Assembly: GCF_000756305.1 (NCBI RefSeq)
Contig: NZ_JRFE01000029.1
Location: forward strand, 48,601 to 100,052
DNA length: 51,452 nt
Source: Myxosarcina sp. GI1
GTDB lineage: Bacteria > Cyanobacteriota > Cyanobacteriia > Cyanobacteriales > Xenococcaceae
Direction: 5' to 3'
Both the position numbers and the translations under genes were made by a program. The stretch's first letter is position 1. Each line of letters starts with the position of its first letter. This document shows, in pieces, positions 34,362-44,040 of the stretch. Under the pieces are notes generated by a model. That model was not told the DNA's origin and searched no databases. It was given only the letters and a program-made list of their open reading frames with translations.

Positions 34362-35813
34362 ATGGCTTCTACACACTTACGCACTTATACTCCTCCTACC
34401 TGTACTCTTAAGATCGATTATTCGACCAAAAAAGTGGCAGGTAAACCTTATTTTTATTTGAGTTTTGACGATCCGCAAATTCCAGAAACACAGCAGACAA
34501 CTATTAAAGGCGATCGCCAGCAGTTAGAACAGCTTTGCCAGGTTGTTTTCTGGCGTTTGCAAATCTATTTAAAGTCATCATTTTTGCCCTCTGAAAAGGT
34601 AGATAAGGCTATCTCTAACGAGATCGAACTAAATATGCAATCGCCTACCTCGGTCAATCACCAACTAATCGTTAATTTTGCAGATAATAATTCCTCAAAG
34701 ATCGATTTAACTACGGTACAGCTATTCGACCTCGTTTCTGCTTTAGAAGCGTATACTACAGATCTCAATGCATTTCAACTCGAACCGCCCAAGCCCAAAA
34801 GAAATATGCTGGTTTGGGGAAGTTGTGCTGTAGCAGTAATTATCGTCGGTGGTTTGGCTACATTATCAATGAGAAACTCGCGACGACTAGAATCAACACC
34901 AGCTTCAGCCCCAGAAAAACCTACCGCTACTATTCCCGAATACCAAGAAGTGGTTCCCCCTCAAAAATCGGCAACAGAAACACCTATAGCCAATCCCAGA
35001 TTAGAAGAACCCATATCATCGGCAAAAAAATTACCGCCGCCAGTACCAGTTGACGTACCCAAACCCCAACCCGATATTCCCGATCCCGCTGATTATCCTC
35101 CTGCCAAACCGTTTGACTTATCAGCTTTAGATCCGCCAGTGGCTCCTCCCAACCCAGAACCAAACATGACTGTCATTCCCGAAACTGCTGTAAAACCACA
35201 ACCACCAAAGGATACTCAAACTGAAAAATCGCCAGGCAATACTGCTAATGCTAACTCATCTTCAACCGACAGCAATAATCCCAACGCTCCTCAATCTATT
35301 GCAGAAAATACTGCCAAAGCCAATGCCATGCCTGACTCTCCAAGCTCTCCGCTGGCACTAGATTTTAATAATCCTGTAGATAATCCAGAAAAATTTAATA
35401 ACAACTTTAAAACAAACAACCTAGAATTAGCACCGGAAGCTAACAAGATTCCATCTAATCCCGATTTAAATGGCGATCGCCTGCAAACTAATAATAGTTC
35501 CGCTCTGGCTTTAAACAATTTGCCCTCTCAATCTCAATTTCAGCCTCAATTACGCCAGGTAAACCAGTACTTTCAGAAAAATTGGCAACCGCCAGAACAA
35601 CTAAGAGAAACTATAGAATATCGCTTAGTTATCGATCGCCATGGCGCGATCGCTCGTATTTTTCCCATCGGTAAGGCTTCGCAGATATATCTCGATCGCA
35701 CCAATATACCTTTGATGGGGGAAACTTTTATCACTCCTGCATCGACAAACCAGAATTTTACCGTTCGCTTGATGTTGAGTCCTGACGGAGAGGTTAATAC
35801 ATTTATCGAATAG
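34362..35813 (+). CDS. DUF4335 protein with membrane helix and Pro/Asn-rich linker
   Basis: This 483-residue protein has an N-terminal DUF4335-type domain (about 1-140), one transmembrane helix (149-167, WGSCAVAVIIVGGLATLSM) and a long disordered linker rich in Pro, Asn, Ser and Thr. It ends in a small C-terminal domain from about 398 (YRLVIDRHGAIARIFPIGKA) that is typical of the family. The function is unknown. Its fixed neighbour DUF3038 suggests a shared complex, which is inference. Confidence 0.8.
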   Translation: MASTHLRTYTPPTCTLKIDYSTKKVAGKPYFYLSFDDPQIPETQQTTIKGDRQQLEQLCQVVFWRLQIYLKSSFLPSEKVDKAISNEIELNMQSPTSVNHQLIVNFADNNSSKIDLTTVQLFDLVSALEAYTTDLNAFQLEPPKPKRNMLVWGSCAVAVIIVGGLATLSMRNSRRLESTPASAPEKPTATIPEYQEVVPPQKSATETPIANPRLEEPISSAKKLPPPVPVDVPKPQPDIPDPADYPPAKPFDLSALDPPVAPPNPEPNMTVIPETAVKPQPPKDTQTEKSPGNTANANSSSTDSNNPNAPQSIAENTAKANAMPDSPSSPLALDFNNPVDNPEKFNNNFKTNNLELAPEANKIPSNPDLNGDRLQTNNSSALALNNLPSQSQFQPQLRQVNQYFQKNWQPPEQLRETIEYRLVIDRHGAIARIFPIGKASQIYLDRTNIPLMGETFITPASTNQNFTVRLMLSPDGEVNTFIE

Positions 35814-36032
35814 TTATTAGTTATCCAGTTAACAGTTTTTATTTAGCGCAAGATACAAAATCGTAAGCGATAAATCTCGTATGTTAAATATTACAGATTT
35901 AAGCGAGCTACTTTCATCTAACACAATTTCAAAAATACCAGTTATCTATTAGTAATTTTTATTAACTTTAAATAAGTAATCGCGAGATAATAACCCAAAC
36001 AACAACCAATAAATAATAACTAATAACCAATT

Positions 36033-37022
36033 ATGGATTCTAGTTTAATTCTTTCTAATATTTTAAATCCGCCAGTTTTATTTTTTTTTATTGGATTATC
36101 GGCGGTTTTTTTAAAATCAGATTTAGAAATTCCTCAGCCTTTACCAAAACTTTTTTCCCTTTACTTGTTATTTGCCATTGGGTTTAAAGGCGGTCATGAA
36201 ATTCATGAAAGTGGTATCAACGGAGAAATAGCTTTAACTTTAATTGCGGCAATTCTTTTAGCTGCTATAGTACCAATTTATTGCTTTTTTATTCTTAGAT
36301 TAAAACTAGATGCTTATAACGCAGCAGCAGTAGCAGCATCCTATGGTTCTATTAGTGCCGTCACTTTTGTTACAGCTACTTCTTTTCTAGAGCAACAGGG
36401 TATGAATAATTACGGCGGTCACATGGTAGCGGCTCTAGCTCTTATGGAGTCTCCAGCAATTATTATTGGTTTAATTTTGGTGCGATTATTTACCAAGTCT
36501 AAAGAGAGTAAAGAAAATAGTGACGATAATTTTACCTGGACTGAAGTTTTACGAGAAGCTTTTTTAAATGGTTCGGTCTTTCTATTATTAGGAAGTTTAG
36601 TTGTAGGCATAATTACCAGCGAAAATGGTTGGCAAAGTTTAGAGGTCTTCACGGGAGAAATATTTTATGGTATGTTGACTTTTTTCCTGTTAGATATGGG
36701 CATTGTCGCCGCTAAAAGAATTGAAGCTTTAAAGAAAAGTGGTTCATTTATAATAGGATTTTCAATTTTAATGCCAGTATTTAATGCCTTAATTGGAATA
36801 TTTATTGCTAAGGCAATTGGGATGTCGGTTCCTAACGCGCTTTTATTTACTGTTCTTACTGCTAGTGCTTCTTATATTGCCGTACCCGCAGCCATGCGTA
36901 TGACCGTACCAGAAGCCAATCCCAGTCTCTATATTTCTATGGCTTTGGCATTAACTTTTCCGTTTAATATTATTATTGGCATTCCCGTTTATCTCGCAAT
37001 TATCAATCGGGTGTGGGGCTAA
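36033..37022 (+). CDS. sbtA: sodium-dependent bicarbonate transporter SbtA
   Basis: This 329-residue membrane protein matches SbtA: FFFIGLSAVFLKSDLEIPQP, the repeated inverted halves, and YGSISAVTFVTATSFLEQQG with its counterpart VLTASASYIAVPAAMRM. It imports bicarbonate with Na+ at the plasma membrane at low CO2. The cytoplasmic loop near 155-175 is short. bicA follows by 192 bases and a SbtB-like PII gene lies beyond, so this is a carbon-uptake cluster. Confidence 0.95.
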   Translation: MDSSLILSNILNPPVLFFFIGLSAVFLKSDLEIPQPLPKLFSLYLLFAIGFKGGHEIHESGINGEIALTLIAAILLAAIVPIYCFFILRLKLDAYNAAAVAASYGSISAVTFVTATSFLEQQGMNNYGGHMVAALALMESPAIIIGLILVRLFTKSKESKENSDDNFTWTEVLREAFLNGSVFLLLGSLVVGIITSENGWQSLEVFTGEIFYGMLTFFLLDMGIVAAKRIEALKKSGSFIIGFSILMPVFNALIGIFIAKAIGMSVPNALLFTVLTASASYIAVPAAMRMTVPEANPSLYISMALALTFPFNIIIGIPVYLAIINRVWG

Positions 37023-37044
37023 AAAAAATTGGTGTTGTACCGTG

Positions 37045-37098
37045 ATGGGATGGTTAAGCTCGTGCAGGGGAGCAGGTAGCAAGGGATATCAATTATTA
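37045..37098. repeat. dispersed intergenic repeat B, copy 2
   Basis: The copy starts ATGGGATGGTTAAGCTCG and ends near ATATCAATTATTATT. It matches 3384-3445. It lies between sbtA and bicA. Confidence 0.6.
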
Positions 37099-37214
37099 TT
37101 TAATCCGAATCATTCTGCAACTATGCAACGCCAAATTAATTACTTTCGTTTTATCGAGCGTCGATGATAGATTGACAGTAAAATAGTTGACAAATTTGCA
37201 GTTATCCGCTCTTT

Positions 37215-38918
37215 ATGCAGTTAGTAAACGGTTTGCATTTTAAAAATATTCGCGGCGATTTGTTTGGCGGGATAACTGCGGCAGTCGTGGCTTTGCCTTT
37301 GGCTCTTGCTTTCGGCGTTTCTTCTGGAGCTGGAGCGATCGCTGGTCTTTATGGCGCGATTATAATTGGTTTTTTTGCCGCTCTATTTGGCGGTACTCCC
37401 TCACAGATTTCTGGACCTACAGGTCCGATGACTGTAGTTATGGCAACGGTTTTCTCACAGCTAGTTGCCAGTAATCCCAAAACTGGAGTTGCACTGGCTT
37501 TTACTACGGTTATGCTGGGGGGAATTTTTCAAATTATTTTTGGGCTGATGCGTCTGGGTAAATATATTACCCTCATGCCCTATACAGTGATTTCGGGGTT
37601 TATGTCTGGAGTTGGAGTAATTATTATCTTAATTCAACTCGGTCCCTTTCTGGGACATTCTCCTTCAGCTAATGTTATCGAATCGGTAAATCGAGTTCCC
37701 TACTTTCTCGCTCATGCTAATCTTGCTGCTGTCGGTTTGGGCATTTTAACTCTAGCCATCGTCTTTGGTTCTCCTGCTAAACTAACTCGCCTAATTCCTT
37801 CTCCTTTGCTGGCACTGATTATCGGCACTATAGCTGCGGTTTGTTTCCTTCCAGATAGCAATTTGCGTCTAATTGGTGATATACCTAGCGGACTGCCACG
37901 TTTGCAGTTACCGACCTTTAATGTCGCTCAATTTAGAGCGATATTTGGTTATGGCTTGATGTTGGCTGTTTTGGGTTCGATCGATTCTTTGCTTACTTCC
38001 TTAGTTGCCGATAATATTACTCATACTCAACACGATAGCGATCGCGAATTAATCGGTCAGGGAATTGGCAATCTGATTTCTGGTTTGTGTGGTGGGCTAC
38101 CTGGGGCGGGTGCAACTATGCGAACTGTAATCAATGTCAAAACTGGTGGTAAGACTCCTATTTCGGGAATGATTCACGCTTTAGTCTTGCTAGTTATCGT
38201 GCTGAAGGCTGGCGAGTTGACCGCCAATATTCCTCATGCAGTTTTAGCGGGAATTTTAATCAAGGTTGGTATTGATATTATCGACTGGAGTTTTTTAAAA
38301 CGCGCCCACAAAATTTCGCTCAAAGCGACGGGATTGATGTATATCGTTCTGTTTTTAACTGTTTTTGTAGATTTAATTACGGCAGTAGCCGTAGGGGTAT
38401 TTTTTGCCAATTTACTAACAATTAAAAACTTGAGCGATATTCAAAGCAATCGGGTCAAAGCAATTACCAATCCCGATGATGATACAGATTTAAATACCGC
38501 TGAGAAACATCTGCTCAAGCGAGCTAGAGGAAAAATTTTATTATTCAATCTCAGCGGACCGATGAGTTTTGGTGCGGCGAAAACTATTTCTCAAAGAATG
38601 GGCATAGTTAGCAAATATGAGGTTCTGATTTTAGATCTCAGCGACGTACCTTTATTAGGGGTGACTGCTTCTTTGGCGATCGAAAATATGATTAAAGATG
38701 CCTATGAAAAAAAACACCAGGTATTTTTAGTTGGTGCTAAAGGTAAGGTAAAAGACAGATTGCAAAAACTACAGCTATTGAAATTATTAACCCCTAGCCA
38801 CTGTTTCAACGAGCGGCTTTTTGCCTTACAAGAAGCAATTGCTGGTATCGAATCTTCTGGTGTTAGAGATAATAAAATTGTTAATTCAGAAAACTCTGGC
38901 TCCAACCAGATCGAGTAA
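37215..38918 (+). CDS. bicA: SulP-type bicarbonate transporter BicA
   Basis: This 567-residue SLC26/SulP protein has the sulfate-permease signature near the N-terminus (AVVALPLALAFGVSSGAGAIAGLYG) and SGPTGPMTVVMATVFSQLVA. Ten to fourteen helices are followed by a C-terminal STAS domain (about 450-545: GKILLFNLSGPMSFGAAKTI, LDLSDVPLLGVTASLAIENM). BicA is a high-flux, low-affinity Na+-bicarbonate symporter. The STAS domain and order are complete. It is next to sbtA. Confidence 0.92.
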   Translation: MQLVNGLHFKNIRGDLFGGITAAVVALPLALAFGVSSGAGAIAGLYGAIIIGFFAALFGGTPSQISGPTGPMTVVMATVFSQLVASNPKTGVALAFTTVMLGGIFQIIFGLMRLGKYITLMPYTVISGFMSGVGVIIILIQLGPFLGHSPSANVIESVNRVPYFLAHANLAAVGLGILTLAIVFGSPAKLTRLIPSPLLALIIGTIAAVCFLPDSNLRLIGDIPSGLPRLQLPTFNVAQFRAIFGYGLMLAVLGSIDSLLTSLVADNITHTQHDSDRELIGQGIGNLISGLCGGLPGAGATMRTVINVKTGGKTPISGMIHALVLLVIVLKAGELTANIPHAVLAGILIKVGIDIIDWSFLKRAHKISLKATGLMYIVLFLTVFVDLITAVAVGVFFANLLTIKNLSDIQSNRVKAITNPDDDTDLNTAEKHLLKRARGKILLFNLSGPMSFGAAKTISQRMGIVSKYEVLILDLSDVPLLGVTASLAIENMIKDAYEKKHQVFLVGAKGKVKDRLQKLQLLKLLTPSHCFNERLFALQEAIAGIESSGVRDNKIVNSENSGSNQIE

Positions 38919-38966
38919 AATCGATCTATATCGAGATTTCAACCAGCATGGTAGGCAAGAAGGAAC

Positions 38967-39287
38967 GTGCATCCAGTTAGCAGAATAGAAATAATAGTTG
39001 CTTCTCAAGAAGCTGAAAAAATTATCAAGGTTTTTGATAATATAGGTGTTCCAAATTACACCATAATTAGTAATGTGACTGGTAAAGGTGATTTTGGCAC
39101 TATATCCGACGATATGAATCTGGGCAGCAGTCAACTAAGTAATGACTTTATAATATGCTACTGTTCTCCAGATAAAGCCAAACCCATAATCGAAAAAATC
39201 AGACCCATTCTTAATAAGTATGGCGGTGTCTGCTATCTTTCAGATGCAATGGAAATTCGCTCGATTCACTGCGTAGCCGCACTATAA
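38967..39287 (+). CDS. SbtB-like PII signalling protein
   Basis: This 106-residue protein has a PII-like ferredoxin fold (RIEIIVASQEAEKIIKVFDN, then a T-loop-like GKGDFGTISDDMN, and IEKIRPILNKYGGVCYLSDA). Its context with sbtA and bicA marks it as SbtB-like, which in other species binds cAMP/AMP/ADP and inhibits SbtA. It lacks the C-terminal CGPxGC redox loop of classical SbtB and ends IRSIHCVAAL. It lies next to bicA, not sbtA. The start is GTG at 38967 with AAGGA just before it. It may belong to a separate SbtB-like group. Confidence 0.75.
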   Translation: MHPVSRIEIIVASQEAEKIIKVFDNIGVPNYTIISNVTGKGDFGTISDDMNLGSSQLSNDFIICYCSPDKAKPIIEKIRPILNKYGGVCYLSDAMEIRSIHCVAAL

Positions 39288-39297
39288 TGGTCTGTGC

Positions 39298-40170
39298 CTA
39301 TTCACCTACACTAAGCTGAAGCAGTAAAATTTGTTTGCACATACATTCAATTGCTAAGATGAGCGATCGCATCAGTTCGGAATCTTCTCCATAGTGGGCT
39401 GGTACTAAATTAGTTATTTGCTGGCTATTAGTTACTTTCTCCCGATGTTCCCATTTTTCTGCCGAGGAGTGTTCTGGAAAAATACCAAAGGCAATACCTT
39501 CATATTGATTGATTGCGGTAAAACAAGGGATATCCGAGGTACCATCGCCAACGTAGATTGTTTGATTGAGAGGGACGTGCAGTTCTTCAATAGGAATATC
39601 GCGGTAATTGTAAATTAAATCTTGCTCGTTTTCGGCATCGATACCCTTAGAAAGATAATATAAATAGTGGGTTTTTTCCGTATGAGTCATTTGCTGTTTG
39701 AGAAATTGAATTTCTCCGTTCTGCTCATATGCCAGTTCGCAACCCCACATCTGAGTAAAATGTTTGGCAATAGAAGTATTGCGAGCGATATCGACAAACC
39801 CACCGCTAATTAGATAATATTCAACCTCTACTTCTGGAACTAATTCTCGTGCTTTTTGACGAAGGCAATCGAACATTTCTGGCACGCCTTCAATGGGACG
39901 TACTTTTTTACCCAAATTAGCCAACCGTTCGTAAGTAATTTTATCTTTGCCTTCTCTTTGTCTCGACTCTTGAATTAGACAATACGTTCTAGCTAAATAT
40001 TTGTGCCAACCCTGTTTAACTAAAGGCTCGACGCGATCGCGCTCGAAGGCTTCGAGATCTAGTTGGCAATCTTTTAATAAAATATCAAAGCTATCGTCTG
40101 GAATTAGAGTTTCATCAAAGTCAAAGACAACTGCAATACGATTGGAAAGTGGTTTGGTGGCGTAGCCCAT
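39298..40170 (-). CDS. HAD superfamily hydrolase
   Basis: This 290-residue HAD protein has motif I VVFDFDETLIPDDSFDILL, motif II near LISGGFVDIARNTS, and motif III/IV TIYVGDGTSDIPCFTAINQ. The first half resembles phosphoserine phosphatase-like or 5'-nucleotidase-like members, with a cap domain between. The substrate is unknown. It is convergent with the SbtB-like gene (10-base gap) and divergent from the Nudix gene. Confidence 0.82.
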   Translation of the reverse strand: MGYATKPLSNRIAVVFDFDETLIPDDSFDILLKDCQLDLEAFERDRVEPLVKQGWHKYLARTYCLIQESRQREGKDKITYERLANLGKKVRPIEGVPEMFDCLRQKARELVPEVEVEYYLISGGFVDIARNTSIAKHFTQMWGCELAYEQNGEIQFLKQQMTHTEKTHYLYYLSKGIDAENEQDLIYNYRDIPIEELHVPLNQTIYVGDGTSDIPCFTAINQYEGIAFGIFPEHSSAEKWEHREKVTNSQQITNLVPAHYGEDSELMRSLILAIECMCKQILLLQLSVGE

Positions 40171-40326
40171 CTCTCAATTGGTTTCCTAAAATTAGTGGGT
40201 TTGTCAATATAATACACTATTGTTGTAATACATTATTGTTACTTAAATATGTATTTATTGAATAGTGTTAAATGTCAAATACTAAATGTATTTAATAATT
40301 AAATATAGAAATAAAGATAATAATCT

Positions 40327-40944
40327 ATGAAATGGATTGAATGGGCGAGAAAACTCCAAGCTATTAGCCAAACAGGACTGCATTTTTCCCAAGAGCGATA
40401 CGATCGCGAAAGATACGAGCAAATAAGAGAGTTAGCTGCGGAAATTATGGCAGAACATACTTCTCTATCTAAGCCAGAATTGCTTGAGCTTAATGCTAAC
40501 GAATTTGGTTACGCTACTCCTAAAGTGGATGTGCGGGGAGCTATTTTTAAAGACGACAAAATCTTGCTGGTGCGAGAAATTGCCGATGCAGGAAGATGGA
40601 CGTTACCTGGTGGGTGGGCAGATGTCAACGAAATTCCATCGCAAGCGGTAACTCGGGAGGTGTTAGAAGAATCTGGATTTGAGACAAAAGTTAGCAAATT
40701 GCTAGCCGTTTACGATCGCGAATGGCAAAAACACACTCCATCATATCCCCATAGCGTCTACAAACTTTTTTTTCAGTGTGAAATTATTGGCGGAGAACCT
40801 CGAATTAATGCTGAAGTTAGTGAAATTGCTTTTTTTGGTATCACCGAAATACCCGAACTATCAGATTCGAGAGTCAAAAAATCGCAATTGTTGAGGTTTT
40901 TCGAGCATTATCGAGAGCCTACCTTACCCACAGATTTCGATTAA
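40327..40944 (+). CDS. Nudix hydrolase with N-terminal helical domain
   Basis: This 205-residue protein has an N-terminal helical region (about 1-60) of the Nudix-associated hydrolase N type and a Nudix box, GGWADVNEIPSQAVTREVLEESGF, with the REVLEESG core. It probably hydrolyses a nucleoside diphosphate derivative such as ADP-ribose or a flavin nucleotide. No strong ribosome site. No operon partner is evident. Confidence 0.88.
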   Translation: MKWIEWARKLQAISQTGLHFSQERYDRERYEQIRELAAEIMAEHTSLSKPELLELNANEFGYATPKVDVRGAIFKDDKILLVREIADAGRWTLPGGWADVNEIPSQAVTREVLEESGFETKVSKLLAVYDREWQKHTPSYPHSVYKLFFQCEIIGGEPRINAEVSEIAFFGITEIPELSDSRVKKSQLLRFFEHYREPTLPTDFD

Positions 40945-41125
40945 TGCTCGAACCAATTTGAGTCAGGGATAGCTACTCTCTATTCTGGTTTTGCGATCGC
41001 GCTATTAGTAAAATCCTCAGTATCAACTCGTCTTAGCTGACAGGTGTAGATTGAAAGTCTTCTATTGAAGTAAACTCAGATAATTTAACAGATTGAATTT
41101 CGCATTCAGCTACAGTCCGAAAACC

Positions 41126-41398
41126 TTAAGCAATCAAAAGCTTTTTGCCAGGTGCTAATTTATTCATAACTAACTCTGGAGCTAAAAAGCCAACTTCTGC
41201 TTCATCTATAAATGAGTCTTGAGTTTTATCGTTTGCAGTCAAAAACTTGAGAACGATACTAAACATTTCATCAGATTCGTCAAACCTTGCAGTAGCAGCA
41301 TAAACGGAACTAGTTGGAGGCGTTCTACCGCCCTGTTTCGGCGATCGCCAATGAACTTTTGCCGTTGCTAAAACTTTAATGGTCACGGTTATTGTCAA
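41126..41398 (-). CDS. small beta-barrel protein, EF-Tu domain-like
   Basis: The 90-residue frame starts with TTG at 41398 (or GTG at 41386), 3 bases after the RNase D stop, so it is probably translationally coupled. The pattern KQGGRTPPTSSVYAATARF followed by AEVGFLAPELVMNKLAPGK resembles the C-terminal barrel of EF-Tu-like domains, where it is a structural motif, but I would not claim function. It lacks any G-domain. Confidence 0.5.
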   Translation of the reverse strand: MTITVTIKVLATAKVHWRSPKQGGRTPPTSSVYAATARFDESDEMFSIVLKFLTANDKTQDSFIDEAEVGFLAPELVMNKLAPGKKLLIA

Positions 41399-41401
41399 AT
41401 C

Positions 41402-42031
41402 TCAATGCTCAAAGATTCCACTGTACTGAAGAATATCGAGCTTTACAAATAGAGGAACGGTTTGAAAACACTGCTGTGCTAATTCATAGCGATCTTCTCG
41501 CTTTAACATTGTTATCAGCTTGTCTCTGACATCTATTAAATAGCGAACATCGTTAGCCGCATAGTTTAGCTGTTCGATTGTCAAATTATCTGCATTACCC
41601 CAGTCAGAACTTTGAGCGCGTTTGTCTAACTCTACTGTCGCTAGTTCTGCTACCAGACTTTTCAAACCATGACTGGAAGTGTAGGTACGAGCTAACTTAC
41701 TGGCAATTTTGGTACAAAAAATCGGTGTAGTTTCTATACCAAAGGTATAGAGAAACTGAGCTACGTCAAAGCGAGCATAGTGAAAAATTTTTGTTACCTC
41801 TGTGGCAGTTAGTAGTTTTTCGAGGTTGGGGGCTGAAGTTTGCCCCTTGGCAATACGAACGGCGCTAACATAACCTAAAGAATCGCATAGCTGCACCAAA
41901 CACAGGCGATCGCGCCCTATAACCAAACCCATTGTTTCGGTATCTACAGCAATAGTATCTTCGGCTAAATAACGAGCTAGGGTTGCTCCATCGATATCTT
42001 CATCAAAAAGCTGTACGTTACCTAAAACCAT
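41402..42031 (-). CDS. ribonuclease D-like 3'-5' exonuclease
   Basis: This 209-residue protein has the DEDDy motifs: Exo I in IAVDTETMGL, Exo II in FHYARFDVAQFL, and Exo III in YAANDVRYLIDV. The HRDC domain of full RNase D is absent, which is common in cyanobacteria. It processes RNA 3' ends. It follows the CAP protein gene by 6 bases, so they share an operon. Confidence 0.88.
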   Translation of the reverse strand: MVLGNVQLFDEDIDGATLARYLAEDTIAVDTETMGLVIGRDRLCLVQLCDSLGYVSAVRIAKGQTSAPNLEKLLTATEVTKIFHYARFDVAQFLYTFGIETTPIFCTKIASKLARTYTSSHGLKSLVAELATVELDKRAQSSDWGNADNLTIEQLNYAANDVRYLIDVRDKLITMLKREDRYELAQQCFQTVPLFVKLDILQYSGIFEH

Positions 42032-42037
42032 ATCAAA

Positions 42038-42592
42038 TTACTTTTCCAAAATAAAAATTTGCGTAAAATAGTATTCGCCCTGGCTATTTTTAGCAATTCC
42101 AATTCCTGTTAAATTATAATTGCCTAACATATTGTGGCGATGGCTCGGACTGTCAATCCATCCATCAACTGCTTGCTTGGCAGGCTTAGCGTATCCTGAA
42201 TTGTAAGCCAAATTTTCCGCCGCACGCCGATAGGATATTTTTCCCGACAGAGCTTGTACTCGTCCTTTAAAGCCTTCATGACTAAAGGATACTTGCCCTT
42301 GCGCCATATTTTTGCTGTGAGTTTTAGCTTGCTGACTAATTGCTGAATTCAATGACAGTGGCGGTAGATTTTTGGTACTGCGGTACTGATTTACACCGTC
42401 GAGAATCGACTGTTTTAAATTTGTCAACTCATCCTCGGCTGAAACCGCAGCAATAGAATTGTAACCTTCTTGTCGAATAAGTGGCACAGTGCTTTGCGCC
42501 GACTTAGAGAGATAGCCAGATATCGTGAAGACAACAAAAGTTAGCAGCAACTTAGCTATGTGTAACGCTTTCGGTTTTGAATAGCTAGACAT
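42038..42592 (-). CDS. CAP-superfamily (SCP/PR-1) secreted protein
   Basis: This 184-residue protein has an N-terminal signal anchor (about 10-30) and a CAP domain from about 60. Typical motifs are ISQQAKTHSKNMAQGQVSFS, AENLAYNSGYAKPAKQAVDG and SPSHRHNMLGNYNLTGIGIA. It is probably exported or lipid-associated. The function is unknown; CAP proteins bind lipids or cell wall parts. Confidence 0.88.
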   Translation of the reverse strand: MSSYSKPKALHIAKLLLTFVVFTISGYLSKSAQSTVPLIRQEGYNSIAAVSAEDELTNLKQSILDGVNQYRSTKNLPPLSLNSAISQQAKTHSKNMAQGQVSFSHEGFKGRVQALSGKISYRRAAENLAYNSGYAKPAKQAVDGWIDSPSHRHNMLGNYNLTGIGIAKNSQGEYYFTQIFILEK

Positions 42593-42603
42593 TGAAATTA
42601 GTA

Positions 42604-42670
42604 ATTTTAACTTTTGACTTTTAAATCGCGGCGCATTCCCTTGCGTCTTTCGCCGACGCGGGGTCGCCGC
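42604..42670. repeat. heptamer patch with GC-rich palindrome
   Basis: TTTTAAC/TTTTGAC repeats lead into a GCGGCG...CGCCGC palindrome (42629-42670) with inner GCGTC/GACGC arms. It is unusually GC-rich for this genome and lies between trpB and the CAP gene. Confidence 0.6.
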
Positions 42671-42689
42671 TCCTTTTAACTTTTTTAAA

Positions 42690-43928
42690 TTACAACTTAT
42701 CTCCTAAATACTTAGCTACTGTTTGTACATCTTTGTCACCCCTTCCCGAACAGTTAATAACAATGTGGGAATTACCTTGGAGTTGAGGACAGAGTTTTTC
42801 TAGATAGGCAAAAGCATGAGCCGTTTCTAATGCCGGGATGATGCCCTCTAGTTCTGAGAGCAGACACAAAGCATCAACTGCTTCTACATCGGTAATGCTG
42901 TAATATTCTGCCCGCTTGGTGTCTTTAAGATAGCTGTGTTCTGGTCCTACGCCTGGATAGTCTAAACCCGCACTAATTGAATGTGCCTCTATAATTTGAC
43001 CCTGAGTATCCTGTAGCAAATAGCTCATAGCACCATGTAATACACCAGGGCTGCCTTTAGTGAGGGTAGCGGCATGTTTGCCAGAAGCTACGCTTTCTCC
43101 TGCGGCTTCCACTCCTATTAGGCGCACTTTGGTGTCAGCAATAAATTCATAAAATAGACCCATAGCATTAGAACCACCACCTACACAGGCAATTAAGATA
43201 TCTGGCAAGCCATTCCATTTTTCTTGAGACTGGCGACGGGTTTCGCTACCGATAACGGCGTGAAAGTCGCGAACCATCATCGGGTAGGGATGGGGTCCCG
43301 CTACCGAACCCAAAATGTAGTGAGTGGTTTCGACATTAGTTACCCAATCTCTAATCGCTTCTGAGGTGGCATCTTTAAGAGTGCCAGTCCCAGCAGATAC
43401 AGGCTCTACTTTCGCACCTAATAACCGCATCCTAAATACGTTTAGCTTTTGACGTTCCATGTCGCGAACGCCCATATAAATGATGCACTCGATGCCAAAT
43501 CGCGCACAAACTGTTGCTGTAGCTACTCCATGCTGTCCCGCACCCGTTTCGGCAATAATGCGCTTTTTACCCATGCGAATGGCAAGTAAAGCTTGTGCGA
43601 TCGCATTATTAATTTTATGCGCTCCCGTATGATTGAGGTCTTCCCGTTTGAGATATATTTCTGGTGTAAAATCGGGGCGAGTATAGTGCTGGCTGAGACG
43701 TTCGGCGAAATACAGCGGACTGGGTCTGCCGACATAATCTTTTAACAGTCCCTGTAGCTCGTTTAAAAAGTCTGGATCGTTTTTGTATTTGGCGTAAGCC
43801 GTTTCTAATTCGGCTAAAGCTGGCATTAGCGTTTCGGGAACGTATTTACCACCGTAAGCACCAAAACGTCCCAAATTGTCTGGTAACTGAGCCGCAGCGC
43901 GATCGCTGTTTAGGGGTGTAGCAGTCAT
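42690..43928 (-). CDS. trpB: tryptophan synthase beta chain
   Basis: This 412-residue PLP enzyme makes tryptophan from indole and serine. The cofactor lysine lies in [12 protein letters not shown], and [13 protein letters not shown] is the phosphate-binding loop. The length matches the TrpB1 family. The N-terminal [20 protein letters not shown] is diagnostic. trpA is not nearby, as often in cyanobacteria. Confidence 0.97.
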   Translation of the reverse strand: MTATPLNSDRAAAQLPDNLGRFGAYGGKYVPETLMPALAELETAYAKYKNDPDFLNELQGLLKDYVGRPSPLYFAERLSQHYTRPDFTPEIYLKREDLNHTGAHKINNAIAQALLAIRMGKKRIIAETGAGQHGVATATVCARFGIECIIYMGVRDMERQKLNVFRMRLLGAKVEPVSAGTGTLKDATSEAIRDWVTNVETTHYILGSVAGPHPYPMMVRDFHAVIGSETRRQSQEKWNGLPDILIACVGGGSNAMGLFYEFIADTKVRLIGVEAAGESVASGKHAATLTKGSPGVLHGAMSYLLQDTQGQIIEAHSISAGLDYPGVGPEHSYLKDTKRAEYYSITDVEAVDALCLLSELEGIIPALETAHAFAYLEKLCPQLQGNSHIVINCSGRGDKDVQTVAKYLGDKL

Positions 43929-44040
43929 AAAAATAAAATTATGTATATTTGGCAGTTTTTAAATATTGTAGATGGTAATTCCATTTCATACTTAAATGAT
44001 GGCGTAAACAAGATCGAGACATACAATAATTAGAGTCGAT

